Under the pieces are notes generated by a model that did not search any database, was not told the DNA's origin, and saw nothing but the letters and a program-made list of their open reading frames with translations. Below, in pieces: positions 1 to 6,932 of a DNA stretch of 64,000 nt. A program made the translations under genes and the position numbers. Every line of letters begins with the position of its first letter. The stretch's first letter is position 1. The DNA is from JAEUMD01 sp036768475 (GTDB lineage: Bacteria > Pseudomonadota > Alphaproteobacteria > Rhizobiales > Hyphomicrobiaceae): NCBI GenBank assembly GCA_036768475.1, contig DAIPMW010000001.1, positions 434,001-498,000 of the forward strand. The letters are read 5' to 3'.

Positions 1-1
1 T

Positions 2-388
2 CTGTTGACGCTCAATGCGATGACTTCCGCGCATGCTGTGCTGGTGCCAGTGCAGTGCGAGTTCTTCGCGCTGGAAGGAATTTCGCAACTCAAGGAGACG
101 ATCGATCAGATCCGGGGATCGCTCAATCCACGGCTGGAGATCCAGGGTGTCGTGCTGACGATGCACGATGCGCGCACGCATCTGTCGCGAGAAGTTGCAG
201 ACAACGTGCGCGCCTTCTTCGGTCCTAAGGTGTACGAGACCGTCATTCCGCGGAACACGCGCGTTGCTGAGGCGCCATCGCACGGAAAGCCCATCCTGCT
301 CTACGACTACGATTGCGCCGGCAGCCAAGCGTATATCCGGCTGGCAACTGAGATCATCGAGCGGGAACGGCGATACAAGGCTGCGTAA
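2..388 (+). CDS. parA: Chromosome partitioning ATPase ParA (C-terminal part)
   Basis: This is the C-terminal part of a ParA/Soj-type partition ATPase, cut by the left window edge. About 128 residues are visible, beginning in the conserved stretch LLTLNAM. It continues through VLVPVQCEFFALEGISQL, which is typical of ParA between the Walker B region and the C-terminal helices. The protein binds DNA non-specifically in its ATP form and moves the ParB-parS complex during chromosome segregation. The reading frame is open to the left edge, so the true start and the Walker A motif lie outside. It is followed 80 bases later by parB in the usual parAB order, which supports the assignment. Confidence 0.95.
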   Translation: MLTLNAMTSAHAVLVPVQCEFFALEGISQLKETIDQIRGSLNPRLEIQGVVLTMHDARTHLSREVADNVRAFFGPKVYETVIPRNTRVAEAPSHGKPILLYDYDCAGSQAYIRLATEIIERERRYKAA

Positions 389-468
389 TCGTTCGTGTGA
401 TTTGTATATGATATCAATAAGTTGCCTGTTCAACACGATAAGTGAGCAAGAGGGAGCTCGGGATTGAA

Positions 469-1356
469 ATGACAGCACCATTGCCGAAGAGCCGTTTGGG
501 GCGCGGATTGGCATCACTGATCGGCGAGCCGACGGAAGTTCCGTCGCGACTGCCGCCGGAAGGTGAGCAGCGCATGCTTGGGATCGAGCAGCTGCGGGCT
601 GGCCGTTTCAATCCGCGAAAGGATTTCCGCGAGGAGGAGTTGGCGGAACTGGCGGAGTCGATCCGCCAGAAGGGTCTTGTCCAGCCGATCGTCGCGCGTG
701 CCGATCCTGACGCGCCGAATGCGTATGAAATCGTTGCGGGTGAGCGGCGGTGGCGGGCGGCGCAGAAAGCGGGACTGCACCAGGTGCCGGTCATCATTCG
801 CGATCTCGACGATCGCGAGGTGCTGGAACTGGCGATCATCGAGAACGTGCAGCGCGCCGACCTCAACGCCATCGAGGAAGCTGGCGGATACCGCGACCTG
901 ATCGATCGGTTCCAGTACACGCAGGAGCAGCTTGCGGAGATCATTGGCAAGAGCCGCAGCCATGTGGCCAACACATTGCGGCTGCTGCGATTGCCCGACG
1001 GCGTTCAAAAGATGGTCCAGTCGGGGCAACTCGACCCGGGCCATGCGCGCGCACTCATCGGGCGCGAAGATGCGGAGGCTTTCGCGCTCCGGATCGTTGC
1101 GGAGGATCTCACGGTGCGTGAGGTCGAGGCGCTGGTGCAGGAGAATATCGGACCGGTCGGTGCGCCCGACTCAGGCCGCAAGGCGCGCGAGAAAGACGCC
1201 GACACGCGGGCCTTCGAGAAGGACCTGTCGGACGCCCTCGGTCTCAAGGTCGAAATCAAGCGAGGCTCGGGAGAGAGCGGCAACCTGGTCATCAAATACG
1301 GCAATTATGATCAGCTCGATTATATCCGTATGCGGCTGACCGGCATGGATTCGTAA
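469..1356 (+). CDS. parB: Chromosome partitioning protein ParB
   Basis: ParB binds parS sites, spreads on DNA as a CTP-dependent clamp and is moved by ParA. The protein opens with KSRLGRGLASLIGEP, the N-terminal ParA-interacting segment seen in ParB proteins. It then has the NPRKDF region, the CTP-binding GERRWRAAQKAG motif, and the helix-turn-helix GKSRSHVANTLRLL that reads parS. The C-terminus carries the dimerisation segment. An in-frame GTG lies nine codons upstream at 442. I prefer the ATG at 469 because the family starts near this point and an AGGGAG lies about 13 bases before it. At 295 residues the length is normal. It is downstream of parA and followed by a terminator. Confidence 0.97.
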   Translation: MTAPLPKSRLGRGLASLIGEPTEVPSRLPPEGEQRMLGIEQLRAGRFNPRKDFREEELAELAESIRQKGLVQPIVARADPDAPNAYEIVAGERRWRAAQKAGLHQVPVIIRDLDDREVLELAIIENVQRADLNAIEEAGGYRDLIDRFQYTQEQLAEIIGKSRSHVANTLRLLRLPDGVQKMVQSGQLDPGHARALIGREDAEAFALRIVAEDLTVREVEALVQENIGPVGAPDSGRKAREKDADTRAFEKDLSDALGLKVEIKRGSGESGNLVIKYGNYDQLDYIRMRLTGMDS

Positions 1357-1438
1357 CGCTGCACTGCCGGTCCAACCTTAACCGATTGGTTCGGTTGGCC
1401 GATAATGTGGCCGGTTGCGGTCAGTCGGAATGTCGGTG

Positions 1439-1477
1439 ATGGCCCGGGCGATGTCCGGGCCATATCTGTTTTTGTTT
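1439..1477 (+). terminator. Rho-independent terminator after parAB
   Basis: A perfect 9-bp stem (ATGGCCCGG pairing with CCGGGCCAT) with a 7-base loop is followed by a T-rich run containing five consecutive T. It sits 80 bases after the parB stop and before hisE, so it should close the parAB transcript. Confidence 0.85.
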
Positions 1478-1582
1478 GCCGGAAGATCATGGAAAGCTTG
1501 ACGGCGGAACAGTCAGTTGCTGCATTCGCCTGAAAAAAGGTCCCGTATTGCGGACCGGCAGAAAAATGTGGAGTGAACTTGA

Positions 1583-1903
1583 ATGAATGGGGATGTTCTG
1601 GGCAGGCTAGTCGAGACAATCAGGGCGCGCCGCAGCGCATCTGGCGACAGTTCATATACACGCCAACTGCTTGATAAGGGCGTGGAAAAATGTGCCAAGA
1701 AGTTCGGTGAGGAAGCTGTTGAAGCTGTAATCGCAGCAATGGCTCAGAGCGACGAGCGGCTTTGCAGTGAATCCGCCGACGTGATTTATCATCTGTTGGT
1801 GCTTCTGGAATCGCGCAATATCAAATTCGATGACGTTCTGGCGGTTCTGGAGAGCCGTAAAGGTCAATCCGGCCTGGAGGAGAAGGCAGGACGGCCGAAA
1901 TGA
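1583..1903 (+). CDS. hisE: Phosphoribosyl-ATP pyrophosphatase HisE
   Basis: HisE hydrolyses phosphoribosyl-ATP to phosphoribosyl-AMP, the second step of histidine synthesis, in the cytoplasm. The 106-residue protein is all-helical in style and carries the MazG-like metal-binding pattern KKFGEEAVEAVIAA followed by ESADVIYHLLVLL. The E-E-x-x-E and ESAD acidic groups are those expected to bind magnesium. The length matches stand-alone HisE, so it is not fused to HisI. Its TGA overlaps the coaA ATG by 4 nt (ATGA), pointing to translational coupling. In related bacteria hisE usually ends a his gene cluster. Here parAB lies directly upstream across a terminator. Confidence 0.95.
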   Translation: MNGDVLGRLVETIRARRSASGDSSYTRQLLDKGVEKCAKKFGEEAVEAVIAAMAQSDERLCSESADVIYHLLVLLESRNIKFDDVLAVLESRKGQSGLEEKAGRPK

Positions 1904-2901
1904 ACGAGATCCTCGATAGGCTGGCAGCGCTTTCGCCCGGCTCGCCGGAGCCGTCGAAATCGGATCTGCAGTTTTCGCCCTATCGGCAATTCAGCCGTGA
2001 GGAATGGGCGCGGCTGCGTGCGGATACGCCAATGACGTTGTCATCGACGGAGCTGGATCAGCTTTCGGGTTTGATCGAGGAACTGTCGATCGACGAGGTG
2101 GAGAAAATCTATCTGCCACTCTCGCGCCTGCTCAATCTTTATGTCGCGGCTTCGCAGGAATTGCATGCCGTCACGTCGAAGTTTCTCGGACGGCGAGAGG
2201 TGAAGGTTCCCTTCATCATTGGTGTGGCGGGATCGGTCGCGGTTGGTAAGAGCACGACGGCGCGTGTTCTGCGTGCCCTTCTGGCGCGCTGGCCCGATCA
2301 TCCGCGTGTCGACCTGATGACAACCGATGGTTTCCTGCTTCCGAACGCGGAGCTGGAGCGGCTCGGCATCATGGACCGCAAGGGCTTTCCTGAAAGCTTC
2401 GACATCGCTCGACTTTTGAATTTTTTGGCCGATGTGAAGTCTGGAATCGCGGAAGCGGAGGCGCCGGTCTACTCGCACTTTCACTACGACATCATTCCGG
2501 GGCAGAAAATTCGCATCGAGTGCCCCGATATTCTGATTGTCGAAGGGCTAAACGTGCTGCAGCCCGGTCGTCTGCCGGTGAATGGCGAGGTGATCCCATT
2601 CGTTTCTGATTTTTTCGACTTCTCGATCTATATCGACGCGGATCCCGAGCTTATCGAGCGCTGGTATGTGACTCGGTTCATGCGGCTGCGGACAACGGCG
2701 TTTCGTGATCCGGCGGCCTATTTTCATCGCTATTCGAAATTGACGAACGAAGAGGCGGAAGAACGGGGTTTGTCTATCTGGCAATCGATCAATTTGAAAA
2801 ACCTGCGTGAGAACATTCTCCCGACGCGGCAGCGCGCAAGTCTCATTCTCCGCAAGGGGCCGGATCATTCCGTGGAGCAGGTATCGCTGCGGCGTATCTG
2901 A
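1900..2901 (+). CDS. coaA: Type I pantothenate kinase CoaA
   Basis: CoaA phosphorylates pantothenate with ATP, the first and rate-controlling step of coenzyme A synthesis. The 333-residue protein has the P-loop GVAGSVAVGKST at about residues 108-119. It also has the family sequences SPYRQFSREEW near the N-terminus, MTTDGFLLPNAELERLGIMDRKGFPESFD, and VYSHFHYDI. The length and order match the bacterial type I (CoaA) family rather than CoaX or type II enzymes. It starts inside the hisE stop codon, so the two genes are almost certainly co-transcribed. The hisE-coaA pairing is common in Hyphomicrobiales. Confidence 0.97.
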   Translation: MNEILDRLAALSPGSPEPSKSDLQFSPYRQFSREEWARLRADTPMTLSSTELDQLSGLIEELSIDEVEKIYLPLSRLLNLYVAASQELHAVTSKFLGRREVKVPFIIGVAGSVAVGKSTTARVLRALLARWPDHPRVDLMTTDGFLLPNAELERLGIMDRKGFPESFDIARLLNFLADVKSGIAEAEAPVYSHFHYDIIPGQKIRIECPDILIVEGLNVLQPGRLPVNGEVIPFVSDFFDFSIYIDADPELIERWYVTRFMRLRTTAFRDPAAYFHRYSKLTNEEAEERGLSIWQSINLKNLRENILPTRQRASLILRKGPDHSVEQVSLRRI

Positions 2902-2958
2902 CTGTTTTCAATGCGGATCGCGCATTGTGAAAAAACATAATCATGAAAATCGGACATG

Positions 2959-2988
2959 AAAATAGGGCCGCCCGGGGTCGGCGGCCCT
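2959..2988 (-). terminator. Hairpin terminator for the minus-strand AT-hook/HTH gene
   Basis: A perfect 9-bp stem (AGGGCCGCC with GGCGGCCCT) has a 7-base loop. On the minus strand the stem is followed by four T, so it suits the gene at 3029-3778. On the plus strand it is followed by a second 14-bp palindrome (AAGAGACGTCTCTT at 2990-3003) and no T run. It may also block read-through from coaA. Confidence 0.55.
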
Positions 2989-3028
2989 GAAGAGACGTCT
3001 CTTAATCGGAGAGGAATTTAGGAGACGG

Positions 3029-3778
3029 TCAAGTTGCGGTCTTGGTTGGAAATTGAAAAATGGGCACGAAGCCGACAGCCCACTCCGAAAAGGCGAGCTG
3101 CTGGCGCAAGGCCAGTGACATATAGGGCGACCGGAAAAATTCGTTGGCCAAGGTCGTGTGTGCGGCCATCAAAGTATTGGTTGCTGCAACGCCTGCACTG
3201 AAGATTGTCGTGAACATTTCGGTTGTCTCGGTTGGCAGGACGGAGCGCGCCGGAAGGTGTTCTGCGTCGTCGTCGCCGACAGGGGTGCGCGGCTTCGATG
3301 GGCTCGACGATTGACGAGCGGCAGAGCGGGCAGGGGGCTGCTGTGCGGCGCCGGTGGCTTTCGCGATCTCAGCAACAGCCGAGATGCGTGTGACGGCCTT
3401 CTGTGCGGAAGCGGCGATGGACCGAGCACGAGGCGTCTTGGACGTATCGGAGGGATGTGCACAATCGGCTCCAGCGGGCCTCTTGTGTGAGGCGACCCGA
3501 CGTGCGCGCGGCGCGGATACCGGCGTCTTTCTGGCGGACGATGTTGTGGCGCTGGTTGCAGCGTTTTCGACGTCGCGCATCAACTCGCTGCGGACGGCAT
3601 TGAATTTGTCGCGCAGACGGCGGATCACCGAAGGGTCCGACACGCCGAGTGAGCGAATGGCCGTCGTCGGCTTCAGTGCGGGGTTCGATGTGATCAGCCG
3701 GGCAATGGCATCGAGCCGTTGGCGATCGTCGATCCCGCTGCCTTTCGGCCGGCCGCGCCGGGTCCTTTTCTCGGGCAT
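3029..3778 (-). CDS. AT-hook/helix-turn-helix protein of unknown function
   Basis: I do not recognise a named family. The 249-residue protein begins with a basic AT-hook-like segment (RTRRGRPKGSG), then a helix-turn-helix-like stretch at about 25-62 (ARLITSNPALKPTTAIRSLG then VSDPSVIRRLRDKF). A long disordered Ala/Pro/Ser/Arg-rich middle follows. The C-terminal 75 residues are hydrophobic and Phe-rich (EMFTTIFSAGVAATNTLMAA then LRQQLAFSEWAVGFVPIFQF), somewhat like phasin helices. This suggests a DNA-binding head with a separate C-terminal association domain, but that is inference. The start has AAGG eight bases upstream. Overlapping frames exist on both strands, but only this one shows domain-like composition. 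Confidence 0.7.
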   Translation of the reverse strand: MPEKRTRRGRPKGSGIDDRQRLDAIARLITSNPALKPTTAIRSLGVSDPSVIRRLRDKFNAVRSELMRDVENAATSATTSSARKTPVSAPRARRVASHKRPAGADCAHPSDTSKTPRARSIAASAQKAVTRISAVAEIAKATGAAQQPPARSAARQSSSPSKPRTPVGDDDAEHLPARSVLPTETTEMFTTIFSAGVAATNTLMAAHTTLANEFFRSPYMSLALRQQLAFSEWAVGFVPIFQFPTKTAT

Positions 3779-3927
3779 ACGAAATACCTTCGGTCAATCG
3801 AATCGTCTTCATCCCTATTGTCGGAAACGTGACTCCGATTCCAAGGAAAAAATTCATTCGGTTTTGAAATAACCGAGAGGCATATACATCTGTGTCCTCG
3901 ATACATCGAATTTATTTTCCGCAATGA

Positions 3928-3969
3928 AAAATATGGCGGCGAAATTCGAAAACGTGAATTTCGCCGCCA
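3928..3969 (-). terminator. Terminator of the PfkB-family kinase gene
   Basis: A perfect 14-bp stem (TGGCGGCGAAATTC with its reverse complement) and an 8-base loop lie just beyond the kinase stop codon. On the minus strand they are followed by TATTTTT, giving a strong intrinsic terminator. The rest of the 3779-3997 spacer is AT-rich and shows no further recognisable site. Confidence 0.85.
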
Positions 3970-3997
3970 AAGACTTTCAATTCTATTTTTTATGGAT

Positions 3998-4996
3998 TCA
4001 ACCGATCAAATTTCGGCCGCGGGCGAGCTGGTAAAGCGGCGTATTGGGCCGTGCTCCGATATGGGAAATGATCTCGGCCGCAGCAAGGCTGCCGAGCCGG
4101 CCGGCGGCTTCGAGGCCGAGGCCGGCGGTCAATCCATAAAGGAACCCGGCGGCATAAAGATCACCGGCGCCTGTAGAATCGACAAGCTTTTCTATGGGAT
4201 CCACGGGGATTTCCAGGCGGCGTCCTTCGGAAAGTATGATGGACCCCTTTTCGCTGCGTGTGAGAGCCGCGAGGCGCGTGTCGCGGGTAGCATTCTGGGC
4301 GGCTAATTCGAAATCGGATGTTTCGTAAAGCGATGTGATCTCGCTTTCGTTGGCAAAAAGAATATCGATACCGTCGCGAATGAGATCGGTGAATTCAGCA
4401 CGGTGGCGATCGACGCAGAAGGAATCAGAAAGAGTGAGGGCGACCTGACGGCCCGCCGACTTCGCGATTTTCACTGCCTGGCGGAATGCGGCTTTTGCGT
4501 GCGGTCTGTCGAACAAATAGCCTTCGAGATAAACGATAGCGGAGGAGGTGATGAGATCGGCGTCGATATCGCCCTGGTCAAGGTCGGTGGAAATGCCGAG
4601 AAAGGTATTCATCGTGCGCTCGCCATCCGGCGTGACGAGAATGAGGGAGCGCGACGTGGGTGCCTTGCCGGAAACGGGTGGTGTTGCGAAAGCGACGTTG
4701 GCAGTCTTGATGTCGTGGCCAAAGATGCGTCCGAATTCGTCGTCGGCAATCTTGCCGATGAATGCGGCGCGACCGCCGAACGAGGCAAGGCCGACCAGTG
4801 TGTTCGCGGCGGAGCCGCCGGAGATCTCCACGGCCGGACCCATGGCGCGGTAGAGTGTCGATACGGTGTCGTCGTCGACGAGACGCATGTGCCCCTTGGG
4901 GGCTTGGTGGCGTGCGAGGAAAGAGTCGTCGCAGCGACCGATGATGTCTACGACGGCATTACCGATGCCGACGACGTCGTAGCGAATATCGCTCAT
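3998..4996 (-). CDS. PfkB-family carbohydrate/adenosine kinase
   Basis: This is a ribokinase/PfkB-fold sugar or nucleoside kinase of 332 residues. It starts MSDIRYDVVGIGNAVVDIIG, the adenosine-kinase-like N-terminus. It carries the substrate-lid signature SGGSAANTLVGLASFGGRAAFIG and the C-terminal PfkB signature DSTGAGDLYAAGF, whose aspartate is the catalytic base. Homologues in Hyphomicrobiales are usually called adenosine kinase, but the sequence alone does not settle adenosine versus another substrate. The chosen ATG has AAGGAC eight bases upstream. A longer frame extends 56 codons further but is low-quality sequence overlapping the holA end. It stands alone, with its own terminator. Confidence 0.9.
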   Translation of the reverse strand: MSDIRYDVVGIGNAVVDIIGRCDDSFLARHQAPKGHMRLVDDDTVSTLYRAMGPAVEISGGSAANTLVGLASFGGRAAFIGKIADDEFGRIFGHDIKTANVAFATPPVSGKAPTSRSLILVTPDGERTMNTFLGISTDLDQGDIDADLITSSAIVYLEGYLFDRPHAKAAFRQAVKIAKSAGRQVALTLSDSFCVDRHRAEFTDLIRDGIDILFANESEITSLYETSDFELAAQNATRDTRLAALTRSEKGSIILSEGRRLEIPVDPIEKLVDSTGAGDLYAAGFLYGLTAGLGLEAAGRLGSLAAAEIISHIGARPNTPLYQLARGRNLIG

Positions 4997-5108
4997 TGAA
5001 GTGTCCTTTTTTCCTTCATGGTCGGGCGCACTATAGAAATCGAGGTCCGTGCGGCAAGGGCGGCGGAAAAAAAGGACCGCGCGCGGCACGGGCTGGCAGC
5101 CGGGTTGC

Positions 5109-6128
5109 TCAGCCCTTGTGGGACGCCAGCGACAGCAACAGGCGCTCAGCGAGCACCTCCTCAATTGCGCTGTTGAGGCGGGCGGTGCGCAAGGCGTCGG
5201 CAGTTGCGGTCAGTGCCCGATCCAGAGCAGGTCGGGACCAGCGGCGGCATTGATCGGCAAAGGCGTCACGCTGCTTGAAGTGCAGGGGTGGCCGCAACTG
5301 ACGGATCGCCTCGGCAAACTGGGCGCCCTTTTCAACATCTGCGCGCACGCGGTGCAGCTTCTGCAGATGTCGCTGGATGGCAGCAATCACCATCTGCGGG
5401 CTTTCACCCGCCGTGATGGCGCGAGCAAACTCGTTAATGGCGGCGGCGGCATTGCCGGAAGCTGCAGCGTTGACGATGCGATCGATAGCAAGCTCAGATG
5501 CGTCGCCGACGATTGCGTCGATGTCGTCGATTTCGATGCGAGACTTGCCCTGGGCATAAAGCGCCAGCTTCTCGATTTCGGCTCGCGACAAAGCGCGGTC
5601 AGCACCGAGGCGTGACACGAGCAGGGCGCGCGCGTCAGGCGAAATATCGATGCCCGCATTCTGCAGGATGTCTCGCACGAGGCTTTCGAGATCGCGACCT
5701 TCGTCACCGTAGCAGGCGATGGCGGCGGCATGGGGTGACTTTTCGTACGTCGTGCGCAGACTGTCGGTCGGCTTCAGGTTGCCGGCTTCGACAATGAGTA
5801 CGCCGGCGAGATCGTTCGATTGGGCCAGTTCATTGAGCACTGTCGCGTTGATGATGCGGCCAGTGGCGACGCGGACAATCTTGCGTCCGCCGAACATAGG
5901 GAGCGTGCGCAACTCCACGCCGAGGCGATCGCGGTCGCCATCAAGGTCGGCATCGTCCAGACGGATGACCTCGCCAGGCGGGTTCTCGCCAGCGGCAATG
6001 CGCTTTGCAGTCAGCTGCGCGCGCTCAGTGACAAGGCCGGGATCGGAGCCGAAGAACAGGAACGCGCGGAGGGACTTGTCAGGCGCGGAGAGAAATTTTT
6101 CGGCCAAATGGGCTTTGACGGCGACCAT
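5109..6128 (-). CDS. holA: DNA polymerase III delta subunit HolA
   Basis: HolA is the clamp-loader subunit that opens the beta sliding clamp. The 339-residue protein has the expected N-terminal ATPase-like fold (RAFLFFGSDPGLVTERAQLTAKRI, LPMFGGRKIVRV), but no functional P-loop, as is normal for delta. It has the C-terminal collar region with SRAEIEKLALYAQGK and MVIAAIQRHLQKLHRVR. I start at the ATG that gives MVAVKAHLAEKF. A TTG nine codons upstream is possible but less typical. It is the last gene of leuS-lptE-holA, an order common in alphaproteobacteria. The 222-nt spacer before it holds only a short direct repeat (GAGATAAAAAGCA twice). Confidence 0.93.
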   Translation of the reverse strand: MVAVKAHLAEKFLSAPDKSLRAFLFFGSDPGLVTERAQLTAKRIAAGENPPGEVIRLDDADLDGDRDRLGVELRTLPMFGGRKIVRVATGRIINATVLNELAQSNDLAGVLIVEAGNLKPTDSLRTTYEKSPHAAAIACYGDEGRDLESLVRDILQNAGIDISPDARALLVSRLGADRALSRAEIEKLALYAQGKSRIEIDDIDAIVGDASELAIDRIVNAAASGNAAAAINEFARAITAGESPQMVIAAIQRHLQKLHRVRADVEKGAQFAEAIRQLRPPLHFKQRDAFADQCRRWSRPALDRALTATADALRTARLNSAIEEVLAERLLLSLASHKG

Positions 6129-6350
6129 ACGGATTGTCCGGTCCAGTGCGTCCAATATGGGTCCAGTGCGACCGGCAGCTGGTCGTACGATTGCGTTACC
6201 GCCGCGTCGATGACGTGATGGGCTTCATATCATGCGCTGATCACGCGTGCGAGATTCGGTGCGGAGATAAAAAGCAGAGATAAAAAGCAAAGTCTGAGAG
6301 AGAAATTTCGGTGTTTGCCTTGCGCGACTGCGGTCGAGGCGGAGCGGCTC

Positions 6351-6932
6351 TCAGGCCGACTGTGCCAGATAGGCGGCAATGCGGGTCTTCAGATCCTGAG
6401 CGACGGTGTCGGCGGCGCGGTTTTCGGCATCGCGGCGGGCGCGCACGTTTGCAAAGACGGACGTGAACCGCTCGAAGGCTGCACGGCTTACGCTCTTGCC
6501 CTGCATCACCACCTGCTTGTCGGAGATGCGCACGAGGCGGAAATCCGCATCCAGGTTGTAGACCGAGCCCGATGCGTCGCCACTGATCTTGACCAGCGTC
6601 GAGGTGATCGATTCGCGGACGACAATTTCCAGACGATGGGTGGCAGGAGATGCATGACCGCCCCCTGTGGTCTGGAAGATGACTTCATTGCGAATCTGCT
6701 GGCCGACGCGGCCGGGAATGGGCGCGATCTCGACCTGTGCCAGCTTTTCGGAAACGTCGGCTCCGCCGATCGAGGCCGTACCATAGAGCGGGCGGAAGCC
6801 GGTGTCGGCACAGCCGGCGGTCAGGATGGCGACTATCGCAGCGGTAACAAGCGCGCCGGAACGGCGGGCACGACCTGATGCGGCCCCCGCCGGTCTGCCC
6901 GCGTCGCGGTTACGCGCCTCAGCCCACCACAT
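6351..6932 (-). CDS. lptE: LPS-assembly lipoprotein LptE
   Basis: LptE is the outer-membrane lipoprotein that plugs and supports LptD during lipopolysaccharide insertion. The 193-residue protein has an Arg-rich N-terminus, a hydrophobic segment and a lipobox LTAGC with the lipidated cysteine at about residue 41. Directly after comes FRPLYG, typical of alphaproteobacterial LptE. The body (VEIAPIPGRVGQQIRNEV, THRLEIVV) fits the family. Its ATG overlaps the leuS end by 14 bases and has AAGGA seven bases upstream, so it is translationally linked to leuS. The leuS-lptE-holA order strengthens the call. Confidence 0.92.
   Translation of the reverse strand: MWWAEARNRDAGRPAGAASGRARRSGALVTAAIVAILTAGCADTGFRPLYGTASIGGADVSEKLAQVEIAPIPGRVGQQIRNEVIFQTTGGGHASPATHRLEIVVRESITSTLVKISGDASGSVYNLDADFRLVRISDKQVVMQGKSVSRAAFERFTSVFANVRARRDAENRAADTVAQDLKTRIAAYLAQSA

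Noticed and set aside
3354..3872. Plus-strand open frames opposite the AT-hook/HTH gene
   Set aside because: They have no ribosome binding site or domain. The minus-strand frame has the AT-hook and HTH patterns and an upstream AAGG.
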